Shown here piece after piece: positions 6,083-13,850 of a stretch of DNA of 22,128 nt (within the stretch, counting starts at the first letter, position 1; the number at the start of each line of letters is the position of its first letter). The stretch comes from an uncultured Peptoniphilus sp. Its GTDB lineage: Bacteria > Bacillota > Clostridia > Tissierellales > Peptoniphilaceae. The translations under genes and the position numbers were made by a program. The notes beneath the pieces are model-generated. The model was given only the letters and a program-made list of their open reading frames with translations. It had not been told where the DNA came from and made no database searches. The stretch spans positions 1-22,128 of the forward strand of contig NZ_CAMILN010000033.1 of assembly GCF_946222045.1 (NCBI RefSeq), read 5' to 3'.

Positions 6083-6277
6083 ATGAGGAAAAAGCTTCTT
6101 ATTTTGTTAATCATTTTAATCTTGTGCTTTCCAATAAGATATCGCTACAAGGACGGTGGAACAGTTTCTTACAAGGCAATCCTTTATTCCTACACCATCT
6201 ACCACAGATTGGAATCGGACGAATCTTATTATACAGGGAGAGAATTTTTAGTATTTCCATTTAATTTTTTAAGATAG
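6083..6277 (+). CDS. Small signal-anchored protein of unknown function
   Basis: The 64-residue protein starts with M-R-K-K and a 14-residue hydrophobic stretch (L5-F19), so it is anchored in or exported across the membrane. The remainder (R-Y-R-Y-K-D-G-G-T-V-S-Y-K-A-I-L-Y, then Y-H-R-L, and a final F-L-V-F-P-F-N-F) is typical of a widespread small Clostridia-type hypothetical protein with a KDGGTVxYKAxxY core. No function is known to me. An AGAGG site 9-10 nt upstream supports the ATG. It precedes the J-domain gene by 28 bp and may be co-transcribed with it. Confidence 0.7.
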   Translation: MRKKLLILLIILILCFPIRYRYKDGGTVSYKAILYSYTIYHRLESDESYYTGREFLVFPFNFLR

Positions 6278-6305
6278 AGAATCTAACACAGAAGGGAGGA
6301 CTGGC

Positions 6306-7112
6306 ATGGGACAAATTATTGAGTTTCCAGATGACAAGAAAGCAAGAAAGAGGATTAAAGAACTTAAGAAGACCTTGGAGAGTCTTGTCTTTGAAAGGGA
6401 CAATCTCCTATATGTAGTTTGTGAAAATATTAAAACTGAATATTTGCTAATTTTTGGAAGTATTGAGTACAGGATTTACAAGACTTATTGTACTTATCTT
6501 CGTTTGAAGAGAAAAAAAGACATGATCCAGGCGAAAAAGAACCGTCAAGAGAAGATAAGGATTGAAGAAATTGATAAAAAGCTTGATGAAGAATTTGCCG
6601 ACTACAAGAAAAAGCTGGACGAAAAAATCGGAGAAATCAACGAGGCCTTAAGTCGTGCAAAACTTGAAGTCCTAAGTGAAGAAGAGACTAAGCTACTTAA
6701 AAAACTTTACAAAAATATTGTCAAAAGCCTGCACCCAGACATCAATCCTTTAGTCACTGATGCAGAAAAGGAATTGTTTTATAATGCAACAGAAGCCTAT
6801 AAGAATGGAGACCTTCCGAGCTTGCAAATTATTTATGACCTAGTTTGTAGTGGCGATGACATTAAAGACGAGGACTTATCTGGCAAGTCCTTGGATGACG
6901 AGATAGAAAGACTAGAAGGCCTAGTAGGTCAAATTCAAGATTATATTAATATAATCAAGTCCACACCACCCTATACTTGGAGTATTTATTTGGAAGATGA
7001 GAAGAAAAGAAGAGACAAGCTAAGAAGCTTAGAAGGTGACTTAAAAAGTTTTGAAGAAGCAGTTAGAACTCAAGAAGAAGCAATCAAGGTTTTAATGAGG
7101 GATGAGATATGA
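6306..7112 (+). CDS. J-domain (DnaJ-like) coiled-coil protein
   Basis: The 268-residue protein carries a J-domain core at about 126-180: L-L-K-K-L-Y-K-N-I-V-K-S-L-H-P-D-I-N with the HPD tripeptide at 143-145, followed by the helix A-T-E-A-Y-K-N-G-D. J domains stimulate the ATPase of DnaK/Hsp70, so this is likely a specialised co-chaperone. It lacks the G/F region, zinc finger and substrate-binding domains of DnaJ. Flanking helices are highly charged and probably coiled coil (about 12-125 and 195-265). A GGGAGG site 6-7 nt upstream supports the ATG. It overlaps the HIRAN gene by 4 bp (ATGA), indicating joint expression. A gene at 21384 looks like a degenerate paralogue. The client is unknown. 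Confidence 0.8.
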   Translation: MGQIIEFPDDKKARKRIKELKKTLESLVFERDNLLYVVCENIKTEYLLIFGSIEYRIYKTYCTYLRLKRKKDMIQAKKNRQEKIRIEEIDKKLDEEFADYKKKLDEKIGEINEALSRAKLEVLSEEETKLLKKLYKNIVKSLHPDINPLVTDAEKELFYNATEAYKNGDLPSLQIIYDLVCSGDDIKDEDLSGKSLDDEIERLEGLVGQIQDYINIIKSTPPYTWSIYLEDEKKRRDKLRSLEGDLKSFEEAVRTQEEAIKVLMRDEI

Positions 7113-7510
7113 GTGATATTGCAAAAAAAGATAATGGTAATTTAATTGAATACCTAGTGAAGTCTGGGACAGGCCTTGACCTCCCCAAACCATTTGAGCG
7201 TGATATTTATCTCTTTGACACCTATGTTGCTGGGACAAGTCACATCCATGGGATAAAGGAGATTGGAGATAAACTAAAGGAAGATGAAAGGCTGGTTTTT
7301 TATAGGGAGCCTGAAAATGAACACGACCCTCAAGCTATTCGTATAGAGACTTTAGACAAAGAGAAGATTGGCTATGTCCCTCGCCAAGACAATGTGGTAT
7401 TTTCTCGACTTATGGATGCTGGCAAGGTCCTCTTTGCCAAGATAATAGAAAAAGAGATGCGGGGAGATTGGCTCAGGATAAAAATTAAAATTTATCTTCA
7501 TGAAAGCTAG
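7109..7510 (+). CDS. HIRAN domain protein
   Basis: The 133-residue protein is essentially one HIRAN domain (about 36-131). The hallmark strands are D-T-Y-V-A-G-T-S-H-I near the start, then L-V-F-Y-R-E-P-E-N-E-H-D-P-Q-A-I-R-I and K-I-G-Y-V-P-R-Q-D-N; the E-x-x-N-x-x-D-P-x-A-I and G-Y-V-P blocks are the family signature. In HLTF the domain binds 3'-OH DNA ends; bacterial stand-alone versions are largely uncharacterised and are thought to recognise damaged or stalled DNA. No nuclease or helicase domain is attached. It is translationally coupled to the J-domain gene by a 4-bp overlap, an odd pairing suggesting a shared task. No strong terminator follows before the SDR gene. Confidence 0.85.
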   Translation: MSDIAKKDNGNLIEYLVKSGTGLDLPKPFERDIYLFDTYVAGTSHIHGIKEIGDKLKEDERLVFYREPENEHDPQAIRIETLDKEKIGYVPRQDNVVFSRLMDAGKVLFAKIIEKEMRGDWLRIKIKIYLHES

Positions 7511-7654
7511 GGGAGAAGCTATTTGATGGGAAAAATTTTTATGAGATTTGGAGTGACGTTCTCTAGTTTTAACTATAAAAAATGATAATTAATATAAAAG
7601 CTCATTATAATTTGTTACAATGTTATTATACTAAATCAAATAAAGGAGGATCTT

Positions 7655-8413
7655 ATGAGATTTGAAAATAAAGTTCTTGTTATCACTGGTGCTTCCTCTG
7701 GTGTAGGAAGGTCTGCAAGCCTTATGGCAGCAGGTGAAGGCGGAAAGGTTTATGCCTTTGCAAGGAGAAAGGAAAAGCTAGAAGCCCTAGCTGAAGAAGC
7801 CAAGTCATCGGGTTGCAAGGGAGAAATTATTCCAGTGCCAGGAGATGTGTCTAAACAAGAAGATGTAGATAGACTTTTTGAAAAGGTAAAAAGTGAAAAT
7901 GGCAAGCTTGATGTTTTAATTGCCAACGCTGGTATAATGGACAAGTTTGAACCTGTAACAAACTGCCAAGAAGAAACCTTTGATAGGATCTTTGAAGTTA
8001 ATGTAAAGGGATCCTTTAGACTCTTTAAGGCAGCTATCCCTCTAATGAAGGATGGAGGATCCATTGTTGCCACAACATCAATAGCAGGAGTAAGAGGTGG
8101 CAAGGCAGGAGTTGCTTACACAATGTCCAAGAGTGCCATCCATGGACTTGTGAGAAACACTGCAGCTATGTATGCCAATGACAAGATCCGCTGCAACGCT
8201 GTTGCACCTGGTGGTATTGCAACAGAAATCATGGAAAAGCTTAATGATGTAGATGAAAAGGGCATGGAAGTTGTAATGAGGGGGCCAAAACTTGACAAGA
8301 TGGTGGCAAGTGCTGAAGAAATTGCAGAAAATCTTCTCTTCTTAGCATCTGACCAAGCCTCAAACATCAATGGACAAATTTTGGTGTCTGATGGTGGACT
8401 TACTAATATGTAA
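7655..8413 (+). CDS. SDR-family oxidoreductase (classical short-chain)
   Basis: The 252-residue protein is a classical short-chain dehydrogenase/reductase, expected to be a cytoplasmic NAD(P)-dependent tetramer. Visible are the cofactor-binding T-G-A-S-S-G-V-G (11-18), A-R-R-K at 36-39 (arginines that often favour NADPH), the N-A-G at 91-93, N116 in F-E-V-N-V-K-G, and the catalytic S142, Y155 and K159 with correct 13- and 4-residue spacing. The C-terminal A-S-D-Q-A-S-N-I-N-G-Q-I-L-V-S-D-G-G is the usual family end. Relatives include FabG-like ketoreductases and many alcohol dehydrogenases; no neighbouring gene fixes the substrate. An AAAGGAGG site lies 6 nt before the ATG, and the gene appears monocistronic with a terminator at 8467. 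Confidence 0.9.
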   Translation: MRFENKVLVITGASSGVGRSASLMAAGEGGKVYAFARRKEKLEALAEEAKSSGCKGEIIPVPGDVSKQEDVDRLFEKVKSENGKLDVLIANAGIMDKFEPVTNCQEETFDRIFEVNVKGSFRLFKAAIPLMKDGGSIVATTSIAGVRGGKAGVAYTMSKSAIHGLVRNTAAMYANDKIRCNAVAPGGIATEIMEKLNDVDEKGMEVVMRGPKLDKMVASAEEIAENLLFLASDQASNINGQILVSDGGLTNM

Positions 8414-8466
8414 TTTTTTAAGTCCCTTATCTTTAGGACTCTAAGAAAAAAATAAATTTTAAATAA

Positions 8467-8511
8467 AATTCACAAGTCTCAGATAAATTGGGATTTGTGA
8501 ATTATTTTTTT
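8467..8511 (+). terminator. Terminator after SDR gene
   Basis: AATTCACAA (8467-8475) pairs with TTGTGAATT (8495-8503), followed by ATTTTTTTT. It separates the SDR gene from the ABC importer operon. Confidence 0.8.
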
Positions 8512-8561
8512 GTCCAGGGGTAAGTTATTTAAGTAAGTTATTTTTAGCAACAAAGGAGAAT

Positions 8562-9302
8562 ATGATGATAAGATACCAAGGCGTTTCTATGTCTTATGAC
8601 GGGAAGGAAAAGGTCCTCGATGATCTCAACTTTGAAATCAAAGATGGAGAATTTTTCGTCTTAGTTGGACCCAGTGGAAGTGGGAAGACTACGACGCTAA
8701 AACTTATAAATAGATTGATAGAACAAACTGAGGGAGATATTTTCTTTCAAGGAAAAAATATTAAGGACTATCCCCTAAGGGAAATGAGACTTGAGATGGG
8801 TTATGTCTTGCAAGAGATTGCCCTCTTCCCAAATCTCACTGTGGCAGAAAACATTGGACTAATTCCAGAGATGAAAAAGATTAATAAAAAAGAGATTGCC
8901 AAGAGGGTGGACTCTCTCTTGAAGCAAGTTGATCTTGACCCAAAAGTTTATAAAAATAGGTTGCCAGAAGACTTGTCTGGTGGAGAAAAACAGAGAATTG
9001 GGATCTTAAGGGCTATTGCTGCCAACCCCAAGGTCCTCTTAATGGACGAACCCTTTTCTGCCCTTGACCCAATATCAAGAGGTCAACTCCAAGACTTGGT
9101 GAAAGACCTTCACGAAGACTATAAAATTACAACTGTTTTTGTAACTCACGACATGAGAGAGGCCATAAAGCTTGCTGATAGGATTTGCCTAATGAGAGAC
9201 GGCAAGATTATCCAGATTGGAAGTCCGGAAGACCTTGTCAACAATCCAGCCAATGATTTTGTTGCAAGTTTCTTCAAGGAGGAGGGTGAAATTAATGAAT
9301 AG
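8562..9302 (+). CDS. ABC importer ATPase, OpuBA/OpuCA/EgtV type
   Basis: This is the 246-residue ATPase of an osmoprotectant-type importer. It has Walker A G-P-S-G-S-G-K-T (36-43), the Q-loop Q84, signature L-S-G-G-E (138-142), Walker B V-L-L-M-D-E-P (158-164) and the H-loop in V-F-V-T-H-D-M (about 192-198). It ends shortly after the ATPase core and lacks the tandem CBS domains present in OpuCA and many OpuBA proteins, which bind cyclic-di-AMP or sense ionic strength; the ergothioneine transporter ATPase EgtV is likewise short. AAAGGAG lies 3 nt before the first ATG and 6 before the second (8565), so the latter may be the true start. It overlaps the permease gene by 8 bp. Confidence 0.88.
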   Translation: MMIRYQGVSMSYDGKEKVLDDLNFEIKDGEFFVLVGPSGSGKTTTLKLINRLIEQTEGDIFFQGKNIKDYPLREMRLEMGYVLQEIALFPNLTVAENIGLIPEMKKINKKEIAKRVDSLLKQVDLDPKVYKNRLPEDLSGGEKQRIGILRAIAANPKVLLMDEPFSALDPISRGQLQDLVKDLHEDYKITTVFVTHDMREAIKLADRICLMRDGKIIQIGSPEDLVNNPANDFVASFFKEEGEINE

Positions 9303-10812
9303 TTTGATCACAACATTTGCTGAGAGAAAGGGACAGTGGGTCACTTCTCTTCTTGAACATCTTCAGATTTCATTGATGTCCCTTGTAATTGCAATTGTAA
9401 TAGCAATTCCCTTGGCCATATTTTTGTCCAACCGCAAAAAAATAAATGAAGGAGTCCTTCAAGTGACGGGAATTTTTCAAACAATTCCTTCTCTTGCCCT
9501 CTTGGGACTCTTTATTCCCTTTATGGGGATTGGAAAGCTGCCGGCCATAACGGCCCTTGTGATTTACGCAATCTTTCCAATTTATCAGGGAGCTGTCACT
9601 GGATTTGCAGAAATCGACCCTTCTCTTGAAGAAGCAGCCAGGGCCTTTGGCATGACTAAGTGGGAAAAATTAAAAAAATATAAGCTGAGCCTTGCCATGC
9701 CAATTATTATGTCTGGTGTGAGGACTTCAAGCATTATGATAATTGGAACTGCAACCCTTGCTGCCCTTGTTGGCGCAGGTGGACTTGGGTCTTTTATCTT
9801 ATTGGGAATTGATAGAAACAATTCGGCCCTCATTTTAATTGGAGCCTTGTCTTCTGCCCTACTGGCAGTTTTATTTGGAGCCTTGATTAAATTCTTGCAA
9901 AATAAAAAGCTGAAGACAATTTTGATTTCCTTTATTATGGCCCTTGTACTTTTGGCCATGTCCTTTGTACCCTTTGGAGGAAGTAAGAATAAGTCTCTTG
10001 TAATAGCTGGTAAACTTGGAGCCGAGCCAGAAATCTTAATCAATATGTATAAGGGACTAATTGAAGACGAGACTGATATAAAAGTTGAACTAAAGCCAAA
10101 CTTTGGAAAGACTAGTTTTCTATATGAAGCCCTAAAGTCAGGAAGTATTGACATCTATCCAGAGTTTACAGGTACAATCACTTCTACACTTTTAAATTCT
10201 GATCCAGGAGATATTGAAAAGGATCCAGAAGAATATTATAAGGTTGCAAGAGATGAAATCTTAAAGCAAGATGACTTGGCCTATTTAAACCCAAGTGAAT
10301 TTCAAAACACCTATGCCCTTGCAGTGAGGGAAGACTTTGCAGAAGAAAATAATTTGGAAAAAATTTCAGACTTAAAAAAACTAGAAAAATCTATCCTGGC
10401 AGGCTTCACCCTAGAATTTAATGACAGGGAAGACGGAAACAGGGGATTAAAAAGTCTTTACGACCTTCACTTTGAGGTGAAGACCATGGAACCGGCCCTA
10501 AGATACACTGCAATAGCCAATGGGTCCATAGGTGTGACTGATGTTTACTCAACAGACAGCCAGATAATCTCCAACAAGTTAAAAGTCTTGGAAGATGATA
10601 AAAAATTATTTCCACCTTATCAAGCAGCTCCACTTATGAGAAGTGAGAGCCTAGAAAAATATCCAGAACTGGAAAAAGCTTTAAATAAACTTGCTGGCAA
10701 AATCACTTCAGATCAAATGGCAGAGATGAATTATGAAGTTGACGTTAAGGGAAGACCTGCAAGAGATGTGGCAAGAGAATTTTTAATTAAGGAAGGCTTA
10801 ATTGATGAGTAA
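9295..10812 (+). CDS. Permease-substrate-binding fusion (OpuB/EgtU-like)
   Basis: The start is best placed at the ATG at 9295, inside the ATPase gene end and behind AAGGAGGAGGG; a frame start at 9217 is within the upstream gene. The 505-residue protein has an N-terminal permease domain (about 15-225) with the EAA loop E-A-A-R-A-F-G-M-T-K-W-E (113-124) and roughly six helices plus a linking one. A ProX/OpuAC-type binding domain follows (about 235-505) with A-G-K-L-G-A-E-P-E-I-L and Y-P-E-F-T-G-T (288-294). The binding domain is thus tethered on the outer face. Substrates in this family are betaine, choline, carnitine, bile-linked compounds or, in the EgtU subgroup, ergothioneine. The two-gene layout, the CBS-less ATPase and the KLGAEPEIL stretch favour the EgtUV/BilE branch, moderately. 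Confidence 0.85.
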   Translation: MNSLITTFAERKGQWVTSLLEHLQISLMSLVIAIVIAIPLAIFLSNRKKINEGVLQVTGIFQTIPSLALLGLFIPFMGIGKLPAITALVIYAIFPIYQGAVTGFAEIDPSLEEAARAFGMTKWEKLKKYKLSLAMPIIMSGVRTSSIMIIGTATLAALVGAGGLGSFILLGIDRNNSALILIGALSSALLAVLFGALIKFLQNKKLKTILISFIMALVLLAMSFVPFGGSKNKSLVIAGKLGAEPEILINMYKGLIEDETDIKVELKPNFGKTSFLYEALKSGSIDIYPEFTGTITSTLLNSDPGDIEKDPEEYYKVARDEILKQDDLAYLNPSEFQNTYALAVREDFAEENNLEKISDLKKLEKSILAGFTLEFNDREDGNRGLKSLYDLHFEVKTMEPALRYTAIANGSIGVTDVYSTDSQIISNKLKVLEDDKKLFPPYQAAPLMRSESLEKYPELEKALNKLAGKITSDQMAEMNYEVDVKGRPARDVAREFLIKEGLIDE

Positions 10813-10847
10813 GTATAAAAGATTAGATAAAAATTTATAAAAAAAAG

Positions 10848-10873
10848 AAAATGGAGGGAGTCCTCCATTTTTT
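10848..10873. terminator. Bidirectional terminator
   Basis: AAAATGGAGG-type arm (10848-10857) pairs with CCTCCATTTT (10862-10871) around a 4-nt loop. T residues follow on the forward strand, and on the reverse strand the hairpin runs into TTTTCTTTTTTT. It therefore serves both the importer operon and the reverse-strand CAP gene that converge here. Confidence 0.85.
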
Positions 10874-10912
10874 AATGTAAAAATTTATAATAAGTCGTTA
10901 GTTTTTTTTTAA

Positions 10913-11878
10913 TTAAAATCCAAAGAGATAAATTGAAGCTTCGTAAACCTTATTGTCAATAATCTTTCTGGCACAAGCATAGCCACCTCTTTTAGAATCT
11001 TTATTTAAGAGGTTGTCATTGTGGCAAGGAGAATTTTTCCATCTTTTTAAGCAGCCATCGCCTGGGTCTCCATCTCTTGCTCCAAGAGTGTAACGAGAAA
11101 GTGCTAGGTTTTCTCCTAGATCTTTGTTGTATCCTCCAGGACTTTCGTGGTCAGCATTACCAGTTTTTATAAATTGGTCTAATTCTTCTTGAGCTCTTAA
11201 AAGTGCAAGCCTATTTAATTCCTTATCTTCATTTACTTGACCAATACCCTTGGAAGTCCTGTAGTCTTGTAGATTTTTTATAAATTTATTAGAGTCACCA
11301 ACTGAACCAGTAGGGACTTTATCTTGTAGAGTCGAATCTTTTACTATATCCTTAGTTTCTTCTTCAGTTGTGGAATTTACTCCAGCTGAATTTCTATTAA
11401 TAATAACTGTGTCTTTTTCCCAGCCAACTTGGTAGCCAGTAGCTTCAGATATAAATCTAATAGGCACGTAAGTTCTACCATCATAGATGAGAGAAGGAGA
11501 GTCTAGGGCAAGAGATTCTTTTTTGCCACCTGTAATCCTAGTGGCATTCTTAGAATTTATTTCCATTCTAATCTCCACATTATTTTGGTCCCTTATAACA
11601 ATTCCACCCTTAGGGTTGTCCTTTGACTTTTGTAAGAAGTCAACCTTAAAGCCGAGATTTTCTGATATAAACCTAAGAGGCACCATGGTCCTTTGAGTTT
11701 TCATGTCAAGATAAGGGCTTCCCATTTCTTGAGGAGGATTTTTTCTTTCTCCATTGATCATAATATTGATATTTTTATCAGATGCAGAAGGTGGAACTTG
11801 TCCTGCCGCGAAAACACAAGTTGGAATAAGGCTCATAATTAATAGGGAACTTATAAGTGCATTTTTTATTTTTTCCAT
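10913..11878 (-). CDS. Secreted stalk-domain (copper amine oxidase N-like) plus CAP domain protein
   Basis: The correct start is the ATG at 11878, preceded by AAGGAGG; 16 extra upstream codons have no such site. The 321-residue product has a signal peptide (M-E-K-I-K-N, hydrophobic 8-24, V-F-A cleavage near 24). Next comes a copper-amine-oxidase-type stalk domain seen as two half repeats, R-T-M-V-P-L-R-F-I-S-E-N-L-G-F (63-77) and R-T-Y-V-P-I-R-F-I-S-E-A-T-G-Y (135-149), a T/E/D-rich linker, then a C-terminal CAP/SCP domain (about 196-321) with H244, G-E-N-L-A (255-259), S-P-C-H-N-D-N-L-L-N (283-292) and Y-L-F-G-F at the end. CAP proteins of this sort are secreted wall-associated proteins of unclear activity. 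C276, C285 and C302 could form a disulfide, unusual in such a lineage. Confidence 0.85.
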   Translation of the reverse strand: MEKIKNALISSLLIMSLIPTCVFAAGQVPPSASDKNINIMINGERKNPPQEMGSPYLDMKTQRTMVPLRFISENLGFKVDFLQKSKDNPKGGIVIRDQNNVEIRMEINSKNATRITGGKKESLALDSPSLIYDGRTYVPIRFISEATGYQVGWEKDTVIINRNSAGVNSTTEEETKDIVKDSTLQDKVPTGSVGDSNKFIKNLQDYRTSKGIGQVNEDKELNRLALLRAQEELDQFIKTGNADHESPGGYNKDLGENLALSRYTLGARDGDPGDGCLKRWKNSPCHNDNLLNKDSKRGGYACARKIIDNKVYEASIYLFGF

Positions 11879-12299
11879 ATTCAATCCTCCTTTTAAAAGA
11901 TTGGGTCGAGATTTAATACTACACATTATTGATAGAATTGATAAAAGACTATTTAAGATAAAAATATTAATCTATTTTATTTTTTGAAAAAACTATATGT
12001 AAGTTATCTTATTTTATTTTCTATCAACTTTTGTTAATTAAAGTATACCAGCTATTTAGGGAAATAACAATAATATAAAAATGAAAATTTATTAAGTTAA
12101 AGCATATTTTTATTAAAAACAAAAAGGCCTATCAAAATATTTTTCAATCTACTACTTAAACAATACATTTATTATAACTAATGAAAAGAATAAAATTTTA
12201 TAATTCTGAAATTAAAATTCTTAAAGAAAGACTTAAAGAAGAAAATAATAAGACTATGTGATAAAATATTCTTATAAATGAGATTACAAGGGGGATATT
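11879..12299. other. 421-base gap with no clear gene
   Basis: This divergent intergenic region carries the 5' ends of the reverse CAP gene and the forward thioesterase gene. It is very AT-rich. A weak reverse promoter (TTATCA, 17 bp, TAGTAT) can be drawn upstream of the CAP gene. A 26-codon ORF at 12181-12261 has no ribosome binding site and is listed among the rejected items. I see no terminators or strong repeats. Confidence 0.5.
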
Positions 12300-12782
12300 A
12301 TGTCAGAAAATAAAAAAATTGCCATTCAAGAAACTTACGGCGAAAGATTTCAATACTGTTGGGGTTGTGGACCAAAGAACCACGAAGGAATGCACCTAAG
12401 ATCTTATCCATCAGAAGATGGAAGTGAGTGTATTGCAAAGGTGACACCTGATTCAGTTTACACTGGTGGAGTTCCTGCCAACCTATTTGGTGGGATGATT
12501 GCCATGATCTTCGACTGCCACGGAACTGCTTCAGCTGCTTGGTTCAAACACAGGGACCTTGGCCTTGAACTTAAGGAAGATACAGTTATTGGCAGATTTA
12601 TCACTGCAAGGCTTGAAGTGGACTTCAAAAAGCCAACTCCAATGGACAAGGAAGTTACAGTTACTGCCACTGCTGAAGAAATTGGCGAGAGAAAGGTAAT
12701 TGTTAACATGGTGATGGAAGCTGATGGCGAAGTTCGCGCCAAGGCAAAGATGGTTGCAGTTGGTGTAAAAGATAATATGTAA
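12300..12782 (+). CDS. PaaI-like hotdog-fold thioesterase
   Basis: The 160-residue protein has the PaaI/HGG-type hotdog layout: an N-terminal C-W-G-C-G-P-K-N-H-E-G-M-H-L-R (19-33), matching the CxxCGxxNPxGLxL lead-in of one thioesterase subgroup, then the G-G-V-P-A-N-L-F-G-G-M-I-A-M-I-F-D central helix region (57-73), and the strands A-R-L-E-V-D-F-K-K-P-T-P and E-V-R-A-K-A-K-M-V-A-V. In this fold H-G-G is common at the helix; here it is F-G-G, so the catalytic acid would have to be D73 or nearby. Family members hydrolyse acyl-CoA or act on other thioesters. A GGGGGAT site is 4-5 nt upstream. It is monocistronic, with a terminator at 12787. Confidence 0.8.
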   Translation: MSENKKIAIQETYGERFQYCWGCGPKNHEGMHLRSYPSEDGSECIAKVTPDSVYTGGVPANLFGGMIAMIFDCHGTASAAWFKHRDLGLELKEDTVIGRFITARLEVDFKKPTPMDKEVTVTATAEEIGERKVIVNMVMEADGEVRAKAKMVAVGVKDNM

Positions 12783-12786
12783 GATT

Positions 12787-12816
12787 ATTAGGAGAGGAGC
12801 TCTCCTAATTTTTTTG
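12787..12816 (+). terminator. Terminator after thioesterase gene
   Basis: ATTAGGAGA (12787-12795) pairs with TCTCCTAAT (12801-12809), loop 5 nt, followed by seven T residues. The T-tract runs directly into the -35 box of the next promoter. Confidence 0.9.
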
Positions 12817-12842
12817 ACAAAAATTTTTTAAAATATTATAAT
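12814..12842 (+). promoter_or_regulatory. Perfect consensus vegetative promoter
   Basis: TTGACA (12814-12819), exactly 17 bp, TATAAT (12837-12842). Both hexamers match the consensus at every position. The spacer is pure A/T. Its first bases belong to the terminator tail of the previous gene. It drives the membrane gene at 12872. Confidence 0.85.
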
Positions 12843-12871
12843 GTAAGAAAAGATTATTTAGGAGGGATCCA

Positions 12872-13744
12872 ATGACTTTAAAAGATAAAAAACTTTTATA
12901 TATTTTTCTTTATTTACTTTCCTTTGGGCAAGTCCTTGGGATTTCGATTTTAGTTAATAAAATTGAATTTATTCCAATAATTAACAACGTCATGCTTGGT
13001 CTTAGCTTCTTAGTTTTCTTAGGCCTACAAATTTTTTTTATTAATAGGATTTTAAATTTTAAGTTTAACAAGTATTTAAAGATCCTTCTTGGTCTAATCT
13101 TAATAGGACTTTGCCTCATCTCAATGGCTTACTTGTTTCTAGTCTTTGCCTTTTCTGGTAAAGAAAATCGAAAACTTACCTATGATAATGAAAATTTTTA
13201 CATCTTAAATGTTGGTTGGATGGATCCAATTTATGAGGTCTACAGAAAAAATTTCATCACTATGGACAAGTTAAGTGAAGATGAAATAAAAAATACCTTT
13301 GATGATTTAAAAAAGATTGATGACCAAGAAATAAGAGATATTTTAGAAATCTTAATTAGTGAAAGAGAAAGCTATGATGAGCCAAGAGAAGATGAAGTTG
13401 CAAAGACTGGTCTTGAAGATCTTGATGAAAAAGAAAGTTTTGATGAAGAAGAAAATAAAGAAGAAATTTTAAAAAACTTTGAGGTCTCAGATGTCATAAA
13501 AATAGAAAATTCTGACTTTGGTCTCCTAGAAGTTGACAGGGCAGGGGCAAGGTCACGCTGGTTTCTTGTAAGAATCTCTGGTAACAAGATGAAATTTATA
13601 TCTGAACTTGAAGAGACAAGCCCAAAGGTTTTCGGAAGGATGGATGATGAGGGCCTAATACATTTGAACTTTGAGGACATAAATAACAATAAATCTAACT
13701 ACATCTCAAGAAACAATGGAAAGACCTTTGAAAAAATAAAATAA
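12872..13744 (+). CDS. Unknown membrane protein with C-terminal soluble domain
   Basis: I do not recognise a family. The 290-residue protein has three hydrophobic helices (about 8-26, 33-55 and 66-90), then a soluble region. Residues about 103-165 are polar (Y-D-N-E-N-F-Y-I-L-N-V-G-W-M-D-P-I-Y-E-V-Y). Residues 165-200 are a strongly acidic linker rich in E and D. From about 203 a beta-rich domain follows (F-G-L-L-E-V-D-R-A-G-A-R-S-R-W-F-L-V-R-I-S-G-N-K) ending in Y-I-S-R-N-N-G-K-T-F-E, which resembles a BNR/Asp-box-like blade. With three helices the soluble part probably faces outward. An AGGAGGG site is 6 nt before the ATG. It is expressed from a perfect consensus promoter and is monocistronic (terminator at 13754). 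Confidence 0.6.
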   Translation: MTLKDKKLLYIFLYLLSFGQVLGISILVNKIEFIPIINNVMLGLSFLVFLGLQIFFINRILNFKFNKYLKILLGLILIGLCLISMAYLFLVFAFSGKENRKLTYDNENFYILNVGWMDPIYEVYRKNFITMDKLSEDEIKNTFDDLKKIDDQEIRDILEILISERESYDEPREDEVAKTGLEDLDEKESFDEEENKEEILKNFEVSDVIKIENSDFGLLEVDRAGARSRWFLVRISGNKMKFISELEETSPKVFGRMDDEGLIHLNFEDINNNKSNYISRNNGKTFEKIK

Positions 13745-13753
13745 ATCTATAAG

Positions 13754-13780
13754 TCAGTGATGAAAATCACTGATTTTTTA
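13754..13780 (+). terminator. Terminator after 12872 gene
   Basis: TCAGTGAT (13754-13761) and ATCACTGA (13766-13773) form a perfect 8-bp stem with a GAAA tetraloop, followed by TTTTTTATT. Confidence 0.9.
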
Positions 13781-13810
13781 TTGGGAAAATTATTGAAAGT
13801 AAGAACATAC

Positions 13811-13834
13811 TTTGGTACCATAAATGTAACCAAA
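13811..13834. promoter_or_regulatory. Inverted repeat before XRE regulator gene
   Basis: TTTGGT (13811-13816) and ACCAAA (13829-13834) form an inverted repeat with a 12-bp spacer (one helical turn plus), 17 bp before the XRE gene start. It may be an autoregulatory operator of the HTH protein. Repeat seen, role inferred. Confidence 0.4.
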
Positions 13835-13850
13835 AGAGTCAGGTGATTTA

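Noticed and set aside
7750..8370. Reverse-strand ORFs inside the SDR gene
   Set aside because: Serine/leucine-rich antisense shadows of a gene with clear catalytic motifs on the forward strand.
9585..10154. Reverse-strand 189-residue ORF in the permease fusion gene
   Set aside because: Antisense of a well-supported gene; composition typical of complement translation and no ribosome binding site.
12181..12261. 26-codon ORF MKRIKFYNSEIKILKERLKE...
   Set aside because: It has no ribosome binding site or promoter and no family I recognise; likely chance or a gene relic.
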